A stretch of DNA of 7,775 nucleotides from assembly GCA_002365735.1 (NCBI GenBank), contig DEZY01000092.1, positions 1 through 7,775 of the forward strand. Reading direction: 5' to 3'. The position numbers were made by a program, and so were the translations under genes. The stretch comes from Actinobacteria bacterium UBA3120 (GTDB lineage Bacteria > Actinomycetota > Actinomycetes > S36-B12). Position 1 is the stretch's first letter. Every line of letters begins with the position of its first letter. Below are positions 1 through 5,846 of this stretch, in pieces. The notes under the pieces are model-generated. The model saw only the letters and a program-made list of their open reading frames with translations. It was not told where the DNA came from and ran no database searches.

Positions 1-54
1 CTGATGGACCGCATGGAAGATCGGTGGCGTAAGCGCACCGACGGCGAGCAGTAA
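1..54 (+). CDS. C-terminal end of an unidentified gene (truncated at left edge)
   Basis: Frame 1 is open from the first base to a TAA at 52-54 and encodes a 17-residue tail, LMDRMEDRWRKRTDGEQ. The tail is strongly charged (Arg/Lys/Asp/Glu) and probably helical. It lies 22 bp upstream of the MaoC gene on the same strand, so the two may be co-transcribed. Too little remains to assign a family. Calling it coding rests only on the open frame, the stop followed closely by a co-directional gene, and the amphipathic composition. Confidence 0.5.
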   Translation: MMDRMEDRWRKRTDGEQ

Positions 55-76
55 GACCGGCAGGTACCAGCTCATT

Positions 77-607
77 ATGAGTGAAATAGTGCCCGCCCAG
101 TTGGGTCGTTTTTTTGAAGACTTTGAAGTCGAAACCACATACCAGCATCCATTTGGGCGAACGATTTCCGAAGCAGACTCAACGTGGTTCACTCTGTTAA
201 CCTGCAATACCAATCAGAATCACTTCAATGCGCATTTAGCGCAAAGCAATCCCATCACCCAGGGACGCATAATTGTTAACTCCGGTTTAACTGTCGCGTT
301 AGTTCTCGGATTATCAGTGATAGACATGAGTCAAAATGCAGTGGCGAACCTCGGTTGGACCGATATCAAACTCACCCACCCGGTCTACATCGGCGACACC
401 ATTTATGCAGAGAGTCTGTGTCTGGAAAAGCGGGAAAGTGGATCCCGACCCGAAATGGGAATCATCCGCATGAAGACCAGAGGTCTGAATCAAGACGGAG
501 ACGAAATCGTGTCCTGGTTTAGATCAGTAATGGTTCCCAAGCGCAGTTCAGGAATTGGCCAGGATTATTTCCCGGCAGCAAAAAACGGCCCGCTCGGACC
601 CGAATAG
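77..607 (+). CDS. MaoC-family (hot-dog fold) enoyl-CoA hydratase/dehydratase
   Basis: This 176-residue protein has the length and layout of single-domain MaoC hydratases, which add water to or remove it from acyl-CoA thioesters in the cytoplasm. The N-terminus (about 9-30) has the FEDFEVETTYQHPFGRT lead-in. The helix and active-site segment follows at 30-55, with Asn44, Asn46 and His49 in the place of the classical D-x-N-P-x-H motif. The segment SRPEMGII at 123-130, followed by RTRGLNQDG-like residues, is typical of the branch that includes mesaconyl-CoA or beta-methylmalyl-CoA dehydratase-like proteins. The classical Asp is Asn here, which I recall as common in this branch, so the enzyme is not obviously dead. 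The substrate cannot be read from sequence. The ATG at 77 fits the family N-terminus; only a weak AGG lies 12 nt upstream. The gene may follow the truncated gene at 1-54 in one operon and converges with the lipase, 3 bp between stops. Confidence 0.85.
   Translation: MSEIVPAQLGRFFEDFEVETTYQHPFGRTISEADSTWFTLLTCNTNQNHFNAHLAQSNPITQGRIIVNSGLTVALVLGLSVIDMSQNAVANLGWTDIKLTHPVYIGDTIYAESLCLEKRESGSRPEMGIIRMKTRGLNQDGDEIVSWFRSVMVPKRSSGIGQDYFPAAKNGPLGPE
580..600 (-). terminator. Intrinsic terminator for the lipase gene, inside the end of the MaoC gene
   Basis: Read on the minus strand, GGTCC (600-596), loop GAGC (595-592) and GGGCC (591-587) form a 5-bp stem with one G-U pair and a tetraloop. One G (586) and six T residues (585-580) follow. 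The hairpin begins about 10 nt after the lipase stop, which is where a Rho-independent terminator would be expected. The stem is short, so efficiency is uncertain. It lies wholly within the last codons of the opposing MaoC gene. Confidence 0.5.
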
Positions 608-610
608 TTC

Positions 611-1843
611 TTAGAGCGGTGGCAGCACGGGAATTGGCCCACCGCAAGAAGAGGTTGGCGTATTTCCATCGAAAATCTCTTGCAGCCATGACACCGCTGT
701 TGGACCAGCGATTGCTGCGGCAGGCATGTGTCCGACCCCGCCAAGCCACAGTGCGTTGATCTGGGCGCCGGCCTCACACCAGGTCCTTTGTAAGTAGGCA
801 TTCGGCTGAGGCAGGACAACTTTGTCCGCAGTCCCTTGAATCAGTAGCAAAGGCATGTCCGCGGGGAATGGCGGGGGAGTCTGCTCAGTGAGAGCGGCGA
901 CCCACGCCGGATTGTCTGATGGATTTGAGGAAAAGAATTGCTCATTAAAGGCGTTAGCTCGGATTTCAGCTTCAAGGGCGGCGTCTTTAATGCAGTCCTG
1001 TGCGAGCCGATCGTAATTTTTTTGTCCAGAGCGGGTCAGTATTTCGGTGGTGGGCAAATTGGGGTACTGAAGTGGCCACGATCGTAAGACCTCTGCGCCA
1101 ATCACCCAACCAATCAAAGTGTCCCACTGCTTACCCAGAATCTGAGTCAATTCCCCAGCAGGTGCTGCAGCGGCCACGCCCAGTAGATCTAATTCGGGTG
1201 CGAATTTCTCACTCAAATGTCCAGTCCACAAAGCGGTATGCCCGCCCTGGGAATGACCAAATACCGTGTAGCGTGATCCGACATTTGCCTGCGGAATTTG
1301 TTGCAATGCTCGCACACTGTTCACCGTGTCGCGTACTTCTTGATCTTTGAGTAGATACGCCTGGATTCCGGGCGTGCCCAACCCGGTGTAGTCCGTTGCT
1401 ACAAGTGCCCAGCCAAGTTGGATCATGCTTGGCAAAAACTGGGTGAGTTGTGAGGTCGGATCCTTTTGGCGAGAAGGCGCACACGCGTCGCCCTCCCCGA
1501 CAGTTCCATGTGTCCACGCCACGATTGGTCGAGGTCCGCTTATCGCAGGGGCGCTCGGGATAAAAGCCATCCCACTCGCGGCAGCCAGATCCCCATTATC
1601 GAGTTCAGTGAGATAAAGGATGCGTAATGATTCTGCGCCGTCCACATCAACGCCGAGGGACTCAACACGAAGAAGGTCCCCGGGAGCACCCTCCAGTGGT
1701 GAGGGGGGAGTGTAGAAGGGCTGTAAGTCTTTCTGGGTCACTTCTGTGTCAAAATGCGAGCTTATGGCGCTGACGGTTAAGAAAAGCGCTACGCCCGTGA
1801 TCAGTGCCAGAAGGCCAATTGCCCAAGATTTGAGGATCCCCAC
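611..1843 (-). CDS. Secretory-lipase-family alpha/beta hydrolase, exported or membrane-anchored
   Basis: This 410-residue hydrolase resembles the secretory lipase (LIP) family, which cleaves acyl esters outside the cytoplasm. Residues 1-5 plus a hydrophobic stretch at about 7-27 form a signal peptide or N-terminal anchor; there is no lipobox Cys. Visible catalytic elements are W-T-H-G at 110-113 (oxyanion region), the nucleophile elbow G-H-S-Q-G with Ser198, Asp340 in the QGTADKVV segment, and His372 in GVGHM. Cys121, 284, 356 and 400 could form disulfides outside the cell. The length fits the family (about 400). The start is GTG at 1843-1841: it gives a clean signal sequence, has no Shine-Dalgarno, and has TACTGT exactly 6 nt upstream, so a leaderless start is likely. 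The gene is divergent from the repeat/RDD operon and convergent with the MaoC gene. The substrate (triglyceride, wax or small ester) is unknown. Confidence 0.85.
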   Translation of the reverse strand: MGILKSWAIGLLALITGVALFLTVSAISSHFDTEVTQKDLQPFYTPPSPLEGAPGDLLRVESLGVDVDGAESLRILYLTELDNGDLAAASGMAFIPSAPAISGPRPIVAWTHGTVGEGDACAPSRQKDPTSQLTQFLPSMIQLGWALVATDYTGLGTPGIQAYLLKDQEVRDTVNSVRALQQIPQANVGSRYTVFGHSQGGHTALWTGHLSEKFAPELDLLGVAAAAPAGELTQILGKQWDTLIGWVIGAEVLRSWPLQYPNLPTTEILTRSGQKNYDRLAQDCIKDAALEAEIRANAFNEQFFSSNPSDNPAWVAALTEQTPPPFPADMPLLLIQGTADKVVLPQPNAYLQRTWCEAGAQINALWLGGVGHMPAAAIAGPTAVSWLQEIFDGNTPTSSCGGPIPVLPPL

Positions 1844-1849
1844 GTGCCA

Positions 1850-1855
1850 ACAGTA
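1850..1855 (-). promoter_or_regulatory. Probable -10 box of a leaderless lipase transcript
   Basis: Minus-strand TACTGT fits the actinobacterial TANNNT -10 pattern and is followed by exactly 6 nt (TGGCAC) and the GTG start of the lipase. That spacing places the transcription start at or next to the start codon. No good -35 is visible; the position where one would lie overlaps the palindrome at 1863-1875. Confidence 0.45.
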
Positions 1856-1862
1856 CCGGGTA

Positions 1863-1875
1863 GGACATGATGTCC
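1863..1875. promoter_or_regulatory. 13-bp palindrome in the divergent promoter gap (candidate operator)
   Basis: GGACAT-G-ATGTCC is a perfect inverted repeat with 6-bp arms around one base. It lies in the roughly 34-bp gap between the divergent lipase and repeat-protein genes, next to or over the positions where both promoters would be. A dimeric regulator bound here could control both directions. A 6-bp-arm palindrome is expected about twice by chance in a window of this size, so its location is the main support. Confidence 0.3.
1866..1871 (+). promoter_or_regulatory. Possible -10 box for the repeat-protein/RDD operon
   Basis: CATGAT matches TATAAT at four of six positions and is followed by 6 nt (GTCCCC) and the GTG at 1878. 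This mirrors the lipase arrangement on the other strand and would make this transcript leaderless too. It lies inside the palindrome. There is no convincing -35. An alternative is a weak ribosome site, GGTAGGA at 1859-1865, 12 nt from the GTG. Confidence 0.3.
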
Positions 1876-1877
1876 CC

Positions 1878-2390
1878 GTGGAAGATGGCGTGGATGACCC
1901 GATTGAGGCCGGTGCTCTTTATTCGGTAGTCAGCGCAGCGACTTCTATTGCATCTGGGGCCCTTAATATGACCCGCTTTACGACCGAAACAACGGTTTAC
2001 CTGGCAACAGAGTCCACCAGAGCGATCGCTAATGCGATACTTGACGCGGTCGTACCGGTGGCCGTGAATGCGGTTGTATCGCGTGTTGATATTAATGAAA
2101 TCGTTAAAGACCACGTGGACGTCAATGAAATTGTCGCTCAAGCAGAGCTCACTCCAATCCTTGATCGAGTCCCCATGACCGAGATTGCCGACTACGTAAT
2201 CGAAGAGATTGATCTGCCAAGTTTAATCCGTGAAAGTACGGGCGGCGTAGCGGACGGATTGTTGAGCACGCTTCGGTTCCAAGCAATTCAAACAGATAAT
2301 TTTGTCAGTGGAATCGTAGACCGGGTATTTTTTCGCAGAGAAAAGCGCGCTTCTGAGCGAGAGGTCTCGGTGAAACATGACGACGTTTAG
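1878..2390 (+). CDS. Acidic repeat-containing conserved actinobacterial protein, partner of the RDD protein
   Basis: This conserved protein has about 170 residues and no assigned function. Features from the GTG start: a small-residue segment (about 11-36), a segment rich in Ala and Val (47-68), then short repeats of about 10 residues. VDINEIVKDH (70-79) and VDVNEIVAQA (80-89) are followed by the degenerate ELTPILDRV and PMTEIADYV units. The C-terminal block IDLPSLIREST (111-121) and a tail ending FFRRE resemble what I recall for actinobacterial proteins encoded beside RDD genes. No signal peptide or clear membrane helix is seen. The frame is open back to 1746, but a start there would overlap the lipase N-terminal coding region by about 100 bp and gives non-family sequence, so GTG 1878 (or GTG 1890) is preferred. 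The stop overlaps the RDD start by 14 bp, implying translational coupling. Confidence 0.75.
   Translation: MEDGVDDPIEAGALYSVVSAATSIASGALNMTRFTTETTVYLATESTRAIANAILDAVVPVAVNAVVSRVDINEIVKDHVDVNEIVAQAELTPILDRVPMTEIADYVIEEIDLPSLIRESTGGVADGLLSTLRFQAIQTDNFVSGIVDRVFFRREKRASEREVSVKHDDV
2087..2146 (+). repeat. Two tandem 30-bp units encoding the VD-N-EIV repeat
   Basis: Two adjacent 30-nt segments encode V-D-[IV]-N-E-I-V plus three variable residues. The DNA copies share most of GT(T/G)GA followed by AATGAAAT but have diverged at third positions. This points to an old repeat kept at the protein level and not to a recent slippage event. Two more degenerate units follow at protein level only. Confidence 0.6.
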
Positions 2391-2928
2391 CCAGTTCCGT
2401 GACGCATTTGTTCCGGGAGCGCAGGTTCATTTTAGTGCGCTGCCAGAACGGGCCCGGTCAATTCAAGGAGTGAGCGCCGGGTTTACCAGCAGAGCAATCG
2501 CCTCGTTCATCGACATAGGTTTGGTTGCCGTTTTGGTCCTCGGGGCTTGGGGTGGATGGGAAGCCCTCCGGTACGTGTTGAATGTGTTTTATAAACTGCC
2601 TTCGGCGGCCGGCTTTCCACTGCTTCTCTTAGGCTATTTCATTATGTGGATCTACTGGACGTGGAGCTGGTCAACGGGTGGTCGCTCCTTGGGAAATGTG
2701 TTGATGGGTCTGCGGGTCCAAACTAAGAGCGGTAAAAACCTGGGTTTGGGGCTGGCGGCGCTGAGATCGTTACTGTCGATAGTTTTTGCCCTTGGCTTGG
2801 CCTGGGCGTTGATCAGTCGCAAGAACAGATCGATACAAGATATTTTTCTCGGGACCGAAGTTGTATTTGACTGGGCACCGTTACTGCCCAAGGTCGACAT
2901 GACGTTCGCTATGGAGATCAACGAATAG
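2377..2928 (+). CDS. RDD-family integral membrane protein
   Basis: This 183-residue protein carries an RDD domain, named for one Arg and two Asp residues. Here they are Arg39 and Asp46 in SRAIASFIDIG and Asp155 in RSIQDIFLGTEVVFDW near the end. Three hydrophobic helices are visible at about 41-59, 79-97 and 127-146, with the typical TGGRSLGNVLMGLRV loop at 100-114 between the second and third. The first 30 residues are a soluble N-terminal extension. RDD proteins are envelope proteins; transport or ion exchange has been proposed for some members, but nothing here fixes a substrate. The ATG at 2377 overlaps the upstream stop by 14 bp and has GAGAGG at 2359-2364, 12 nt away, so translation is probably coupled. 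The fixed pairing with the repeat protein suggests one functional unit. Confidence 0.88.
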   Translation: MTTFSQFRDAFVPGAQVHFSALPERARSIQGVSAGFTSRAIASFIDIGLVAVLVLGAWGGWEALRYVLNVFYKLPSAAGFPLLLLGYFIMWIYWTWSWSTGGRSLGNVLMGLRVQTKSGKNLGLGLAALRSLLSIVFALGLAWALISRKNRSIQDIFLGTEVVFDWAPLLPKVDMTFAMEINE

Positions 2929-2963
2929 CAGGTTATCCTTGTCGATCTATCCGAGGTCATGCA

Positions 2964-2969
2964 TATACT
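2964..2969 (+). promoter_or_regulatory. -10 element for the secreted basic protein gene
   Basis: TATACT is a good -10 match. A partial -35, TTGTCG, lies at 2939-2944 with a long 19-bp spacer. Transcription would begin at about 2976, just inside the ATG at 2973. This makes the in-frame TTG at 3003 a serious alternative start. Confidence 0.45.
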
Positions 2970-2972
2970 TTA

Positions 2973-3629
2973 ATGACCGTTCAGGTCGAAGATGGGAACT
3001 CATTGGCACGCGCTAAGCAATTGGTCGGTATCGTCGTTGCCGTCTTGGTGGTAGGGGTTTTTGTGCCATCACCTTCATTTGCAGCTAAGGCGGTTGTAGA
3101 TTCGTATGCCACGTGGCAAAGGGCTGCGCGGGCACTGGAACCTGCAGGCACATTGTACAGACCAACCTTTCGCGCTGGGCTAAGGCAAAATTCTAGAATT
3201 GATGTTTTAGCTTTTAAACGCTCTATTGAAACGCGAAAGCGGGGCAAGTATTCATCAATGCTGATTACCGCGAATTATTCGAAACGACTACGATCCTTTT
3301 CCATTATGGAAAAAAAGGCAAACGTCAAATGGGCTGCACGTCGAGTTGCCGATCCGAGCCAAAGAATTGTGGAACGTCGCACGATCCGACTTAATGATTC
3401 CAAAACGAAAGTGCGGGCAACCATTTACGCTAATTGCCCTGGAGCGGAGCCTGGAGAGGCCGTGCGACCGGGCACTCGGTGCACAAGATCTGATGTAAAG
3501 GCCTATGGCGGACTGCTTGTCATGAGAGCTCCTGCCAAAACTTCAATTATTGTTGAAAGTAATGGGCTTAGTTACTCGGAATTAATCGGTGTGGCTCGGG
3601 GACTAAAACAAGTCAAGGTGGGTAATTAG
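2973..3629 (+). CDS. Secreted basic protein of unknown function
   Basis: I do not recognise a named family with confidence. The protein (218 residues from the ATG) has a clear signal peptide: Arg13 and Lys15, a hydrophobic core at about 18-32, and candidate cleavage after SFA (37) or AKA (40). The mature part is Lys/Arg-rich and has only two cysteines, Cys155 and Cys170, which could form one disulfide. The closing segment, SNGLSYSELIGVARGLKQV, resembles the 'eelLkiAksL' endings of some secreted DUF4367-like or sigma-factor-regulatory proteins, which is a weak hint only. The start is uncertain. The ATG at 2973 adds an unusual acidic stretch before the signal peptide; TTG 3003 would begin directly at the classical n-region and fits the predicted transcription start better. 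It stands between the RDD operon (44 bp upstream) and helD, whose stop overlaps its own by 4 bp. Confidence 0.7.
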   Translation: MTVQVEDGNSLARAKQLVGIVVAVLVVGVFVPSPSFAAKAVVDSYATWQRAARALEPAGTLYRPTFRAGLRQNSRIDVLAFKRSIETRKRGKYSSMLITANYSKRLRSFSIMEKKANVKWAARRVADPSQRIVERRTIRLNDSKTKVRATIYANCPGAEPGEAVRPGTRCTRSDVKAYGGLLVMRAPAKTSIIVESNGLSYSELIGVARGLKQVKVGN

Positions 3630-5743
3630 TCCGCTGTGACCTCAAGCAGGTAGAGCTGGTGGGTAGCGCGAGTACACGCGACAAAAATGTCAGATCCGCG
3701 GACTCCTTGACGACCAATCTGATCGGCGTTAACTACAAAGACCACGTCAAACTCAAGGCCCTTTGTATTCTTTGCGCTCAGCACCGCAATTCGTGAGTCG
3801 ATGGCTGCTGGTCCAAAGCCGAGATCGGCTGATTGATCTTGGAACTGCTCCTGCCATTGCCGGAGCAGCGAATCTGGAAGAATCACGCAGGCGCGACCAG
3901 CTTTACCCGACATGGTCGTGGTGAGAAAATCCACGACATCATTTTCGGACAGGTTCTGATGGATCGTTGGAGAACCGTTTCTAATTGACACCAATTCCGG
4001 TGGGTTTCCACCTGATTTAGCGAGTTCCCTAATCGCAGATTGCACGGTTTCTTCTGTGATGCGATAGGTGATATTTAATGTGAAGAGTGCCATTTTTTCT
4101 CCCGCCCAGGACAAGGTCTCGTTCCAGTCTCGGGCTCCGGCCGGGTGAGAAGACTGTTGGAGGTCACCGACGATTGTCATGGACTTGCGCACTGCTCGAC
4201 GCTGAATTGCTCGCCAGGCCATCTCGCTCAGTTCCTGTGCTTCGTCGACCACGATATGTCCGTAGACCCACTCGCGATCAAGGTGGGCCCGTTCAGCAAC
4301 AGTAGACGTGTGGGCAGATTCGCCACTGCGATTGCCGTATCTCATTTCACCTGCGTCCAATTCTCGGTAACCAGAATGAGTTTCACGCGCCGCAGCGAAA
4401 GGACGCGCCCATTCCCCAAGAAGCTCGGCACATTCATCAAGAAGCGCCACGTCATCGATGGTCCATGGACTTCCTGTCTCACGAAAGAGTAGAGCTTGCT
4501 CCTGTGAGGAGAGCAGATCGCGCGAAACTAGTCGGAGAAAATTTGGATTCGCAAACAATTTGGTAAGAACCTTCTGCGCTGTAGTTGGCATCCACATTAA
4601 ATTTAACACTCGGCGCACATTTCGATCGTCAATAAAATCAATTATCAAATCGCTACGTGTTTCGTGGTCGACTTGCTCGTAACCCTGATCATTTGCCAGA
4701 TTGTTCGCCAAATAGTCCATAACTCGTTTGAGAAAAACCTCCCGATTCGAGTGGTAGGTGGAACGTTTGGAGAGCGACTTGACGCAATCGCGGAGTTGAC
4801 TTCTGCTGATGCGGAGTTTGGTCCCGCCTTCGGTTGTTATGTTGACTTGCGAGTCAGGGATATTCGACCAATGTGAAACGGCGTTGGTCAGCACCTGCGC
4901 CATGCGGGCTCCGCCCTTAACCCCTGAAACTTCGAAGGTGTCATCGATGGTGGCATTAATTCCGGGATAAAGCTGACCCGGAGTCAATAACACAATGTCT
5001 GTTTCTCCAAGGCTCGGGAGGACCTGGTCGATATATCTGAGGAAAGCGGTGCTTGGCCCCACAACCAGGATGGCGTCTTTTGCCAACTTTTCCCGAAATG
5101 TATAGAGCAACCATGCGGCACGATGTAAGGCGACAACGGTCTTACCGGTTCCTGGTCCACCTTGAACGACGGTGATTTGATTTAGCGGGCTGCGAATAAT
5201 TAGGTCTTGATCGGTCGCAATCGTGGCCAGGATGTCGGCCATTCGACCATCTCTTGGCGTGGTAACGGAATCCTTTGCCGCCTGGTAACTACCTTCGCCC
5301 GGTTCTGTCAAAATCTCATCGTCGACATGAGAAACTATCTGCTTTCCATCAATGGGTGTGATGGAAATACGGCGTCGTAAGGCCGTGTTCATGCGATTGG
5401 CGGTTGTGGCTTGATAGAAAGGGGCGGCATTTGGGGCTCGCCAGTCGATGAGGGCAATGTCCCCAGATTGAGTTCTCAGACCAATTCGACCAATTCGGTG
5501 GGTGTCTTGGTCATCACTGTCAATTCGACCAAAGTAGAGACGATTCTTGGCGGCCTCAACTGAACGTAGCTGTGAGCGCAAATTGTCGGCATGAGCCTCG
5601 CGTTCGAGGTCATCTTGGCCGGTTCCGGTTGACGGCGAATGTGCAAGATTGTTCATTCGAGTTGTCAAATGTTCGCGATGTGAATCAAGTAGGGAATAGG
5701 CAGTGTCAGTGAACTCCTGCTCCTCACCCAAGACACCAGACAT
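3626..5743 (-). CDS. helD: Class II HelD/HelR-type RNA polymerase-recycling motor ATPase (UvrD-like SF1 fold)
   Basis: HelD proteins bind RNA polymerase, insert arms into its channels and release stalled or drug-bound enzyme from DNA. Actinobacterial members (HelR) can protect against rifamycins. Here 705 residues match the class II length. An N-terminal helical arm (about 5-68) leads to YFGRID (70-75) and LIDWRAPNAAPFY (98-110). Walker A is GGPGTGKT with Lys201; Walker B is DEAQ at 500-503. Motif III is GDLQQSSHPAG (526-536), motif IV includes Tyr560-Arg561, motif V is near TKGLEFDVV (660-668), and the arginine motif is CTRATHQL (690-697, Arg692). The segment of about 454-482 just before Walker B, with several Asp/Glu, corresponds in position to the primary-channel loop. 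The ATG is fixed by GGAGG 6 nt upstream. I see no rifamycin-associated element in the upstream spacer. The gene is monocistronic by layout. Confidence 0.92.
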   Translation of the reverse strand: MSGVLGEEQEFTDTAYSLLDSHREHLTTRMNNLAHSPSTGTGQDDLEREAHADNLRSQLRSVEAAKNRLYFGRIDSDDQDTHRIGRIGLRTQSGDIALIDWRAPNAAPFYQATTANRMNTALRRRISITPIDGKQIVSHVDDEILTEPGEGSYQAAKDSVTTPRDGRMADILATIATDQDLIIRSPLNQITVVQGGPGTGKTVVALHRAAWLLYTFREKLAKDAILVVGPSTAFLRYIDQVLPSLGETDIVLLTPGQLYPGINATIDDTFEVSGVKGGARMAQVLTNAVSHWSNIPDSQVNITTEGGTKLRISRSQLRDCVKSLSKRSTYHSNREVFLKRVMDYLANNLANDQGYEQVDHETRSDLIIDFIDDRNVRRVLNLMWMPTTAQKVLTKLFANPNFLRLVSRDLLSSQEQALLFRETGSPWTIDDVALLDECAELLGEWARPFAAARETHSGYRELDAGEMRYGNRSGESAHTSTVAERAHLDREWVYGHIVVDEAQELSEMAWRAIQRRAVRKSMTIVGDLQQSSHPAGARDWNETLSWAGEKMALFTLNITYRITEETVQSAIRELAKSGGNPPELVSIRNGSPTIHQNLSENDVVDFLTTTMSGKAGRACVILPDSLLRQWQEQFQDQSADLGFGPAAIDSRIAVLSAKNTKGLEFDVVFVVNADQIGRQGVRGSDIFVACTRATHQLYLLEVTAD

Positions 5744-5749
5744 GGCTTC

Positions 5750-5754
5750 CCTCC
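5750..5754 (-). promoter_or_regulatory. Strong Shine-Dalgarno site of helD
   Basis: On the minus strand GGAGG is followed by GAAGCC and the ATG, a spacing of 6 nt. It is the only strong ribosome binding site in the window and decides the helD start. It also means helD has a real 5' leader, unlike its neighbours. Confidence 0.85.
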
Positions 5755-5835
5755 ATTGTGCGCTCCGGTTGTGCCGTGGCGCCAGAAATCGGTGTCCAAC
5801 TATGTCATGTCTGCGAGCGAGAGCCAGTAGCGGTC

Positions 5836-5841
5836 TATGAA
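5836..5841 (+). promoter_or_regulatory. Probable -10 box of the PPTase-DUF3293 gene
   Basis: TATGAA matches TATAAT at four positions and lies 5 nt before the ATG at 5847. No Shine-Dalgarno precedes that ATG, so a leaderless or near-leaderless transcript is likely. No convincing -35 is visible. The rest of the 103-bp helD/PPTase spacer shows no strong element apart from the helD ribosome site. Confidence 0.4.
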
Positions 5842-5846
5842 TTCGG

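Noticed and set aside
1000..1350. A 116-codon plus-strand frame antisense to the lipase
   Set aside because: It is antisense to conserved catalytic regions, its composition is atypical, and there is no ribosome site or promoter.
1746..1877. In-frame upstream extension of the repeat-protein gene to an ATG at 1746
   Set aside because: It would overlap the lipase signal-peptide coding region by about 100 bp in antisense, and the added residues do not look like the rest of the family; GTG 1878 with a nearby -10-like box fits better.
4145..4492. A 115-codon plus-strand frame antisense to helD
   Set aside because: It mirrors the Walker B region of an intact HelD gene; the translation resembles no family.
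5744..5846. Rifamycin-associated element upstream of helD
   Set aside because: I looked for the GC-rich inverted repeat known from rifamycin-inducible genes and found none in this spacer.
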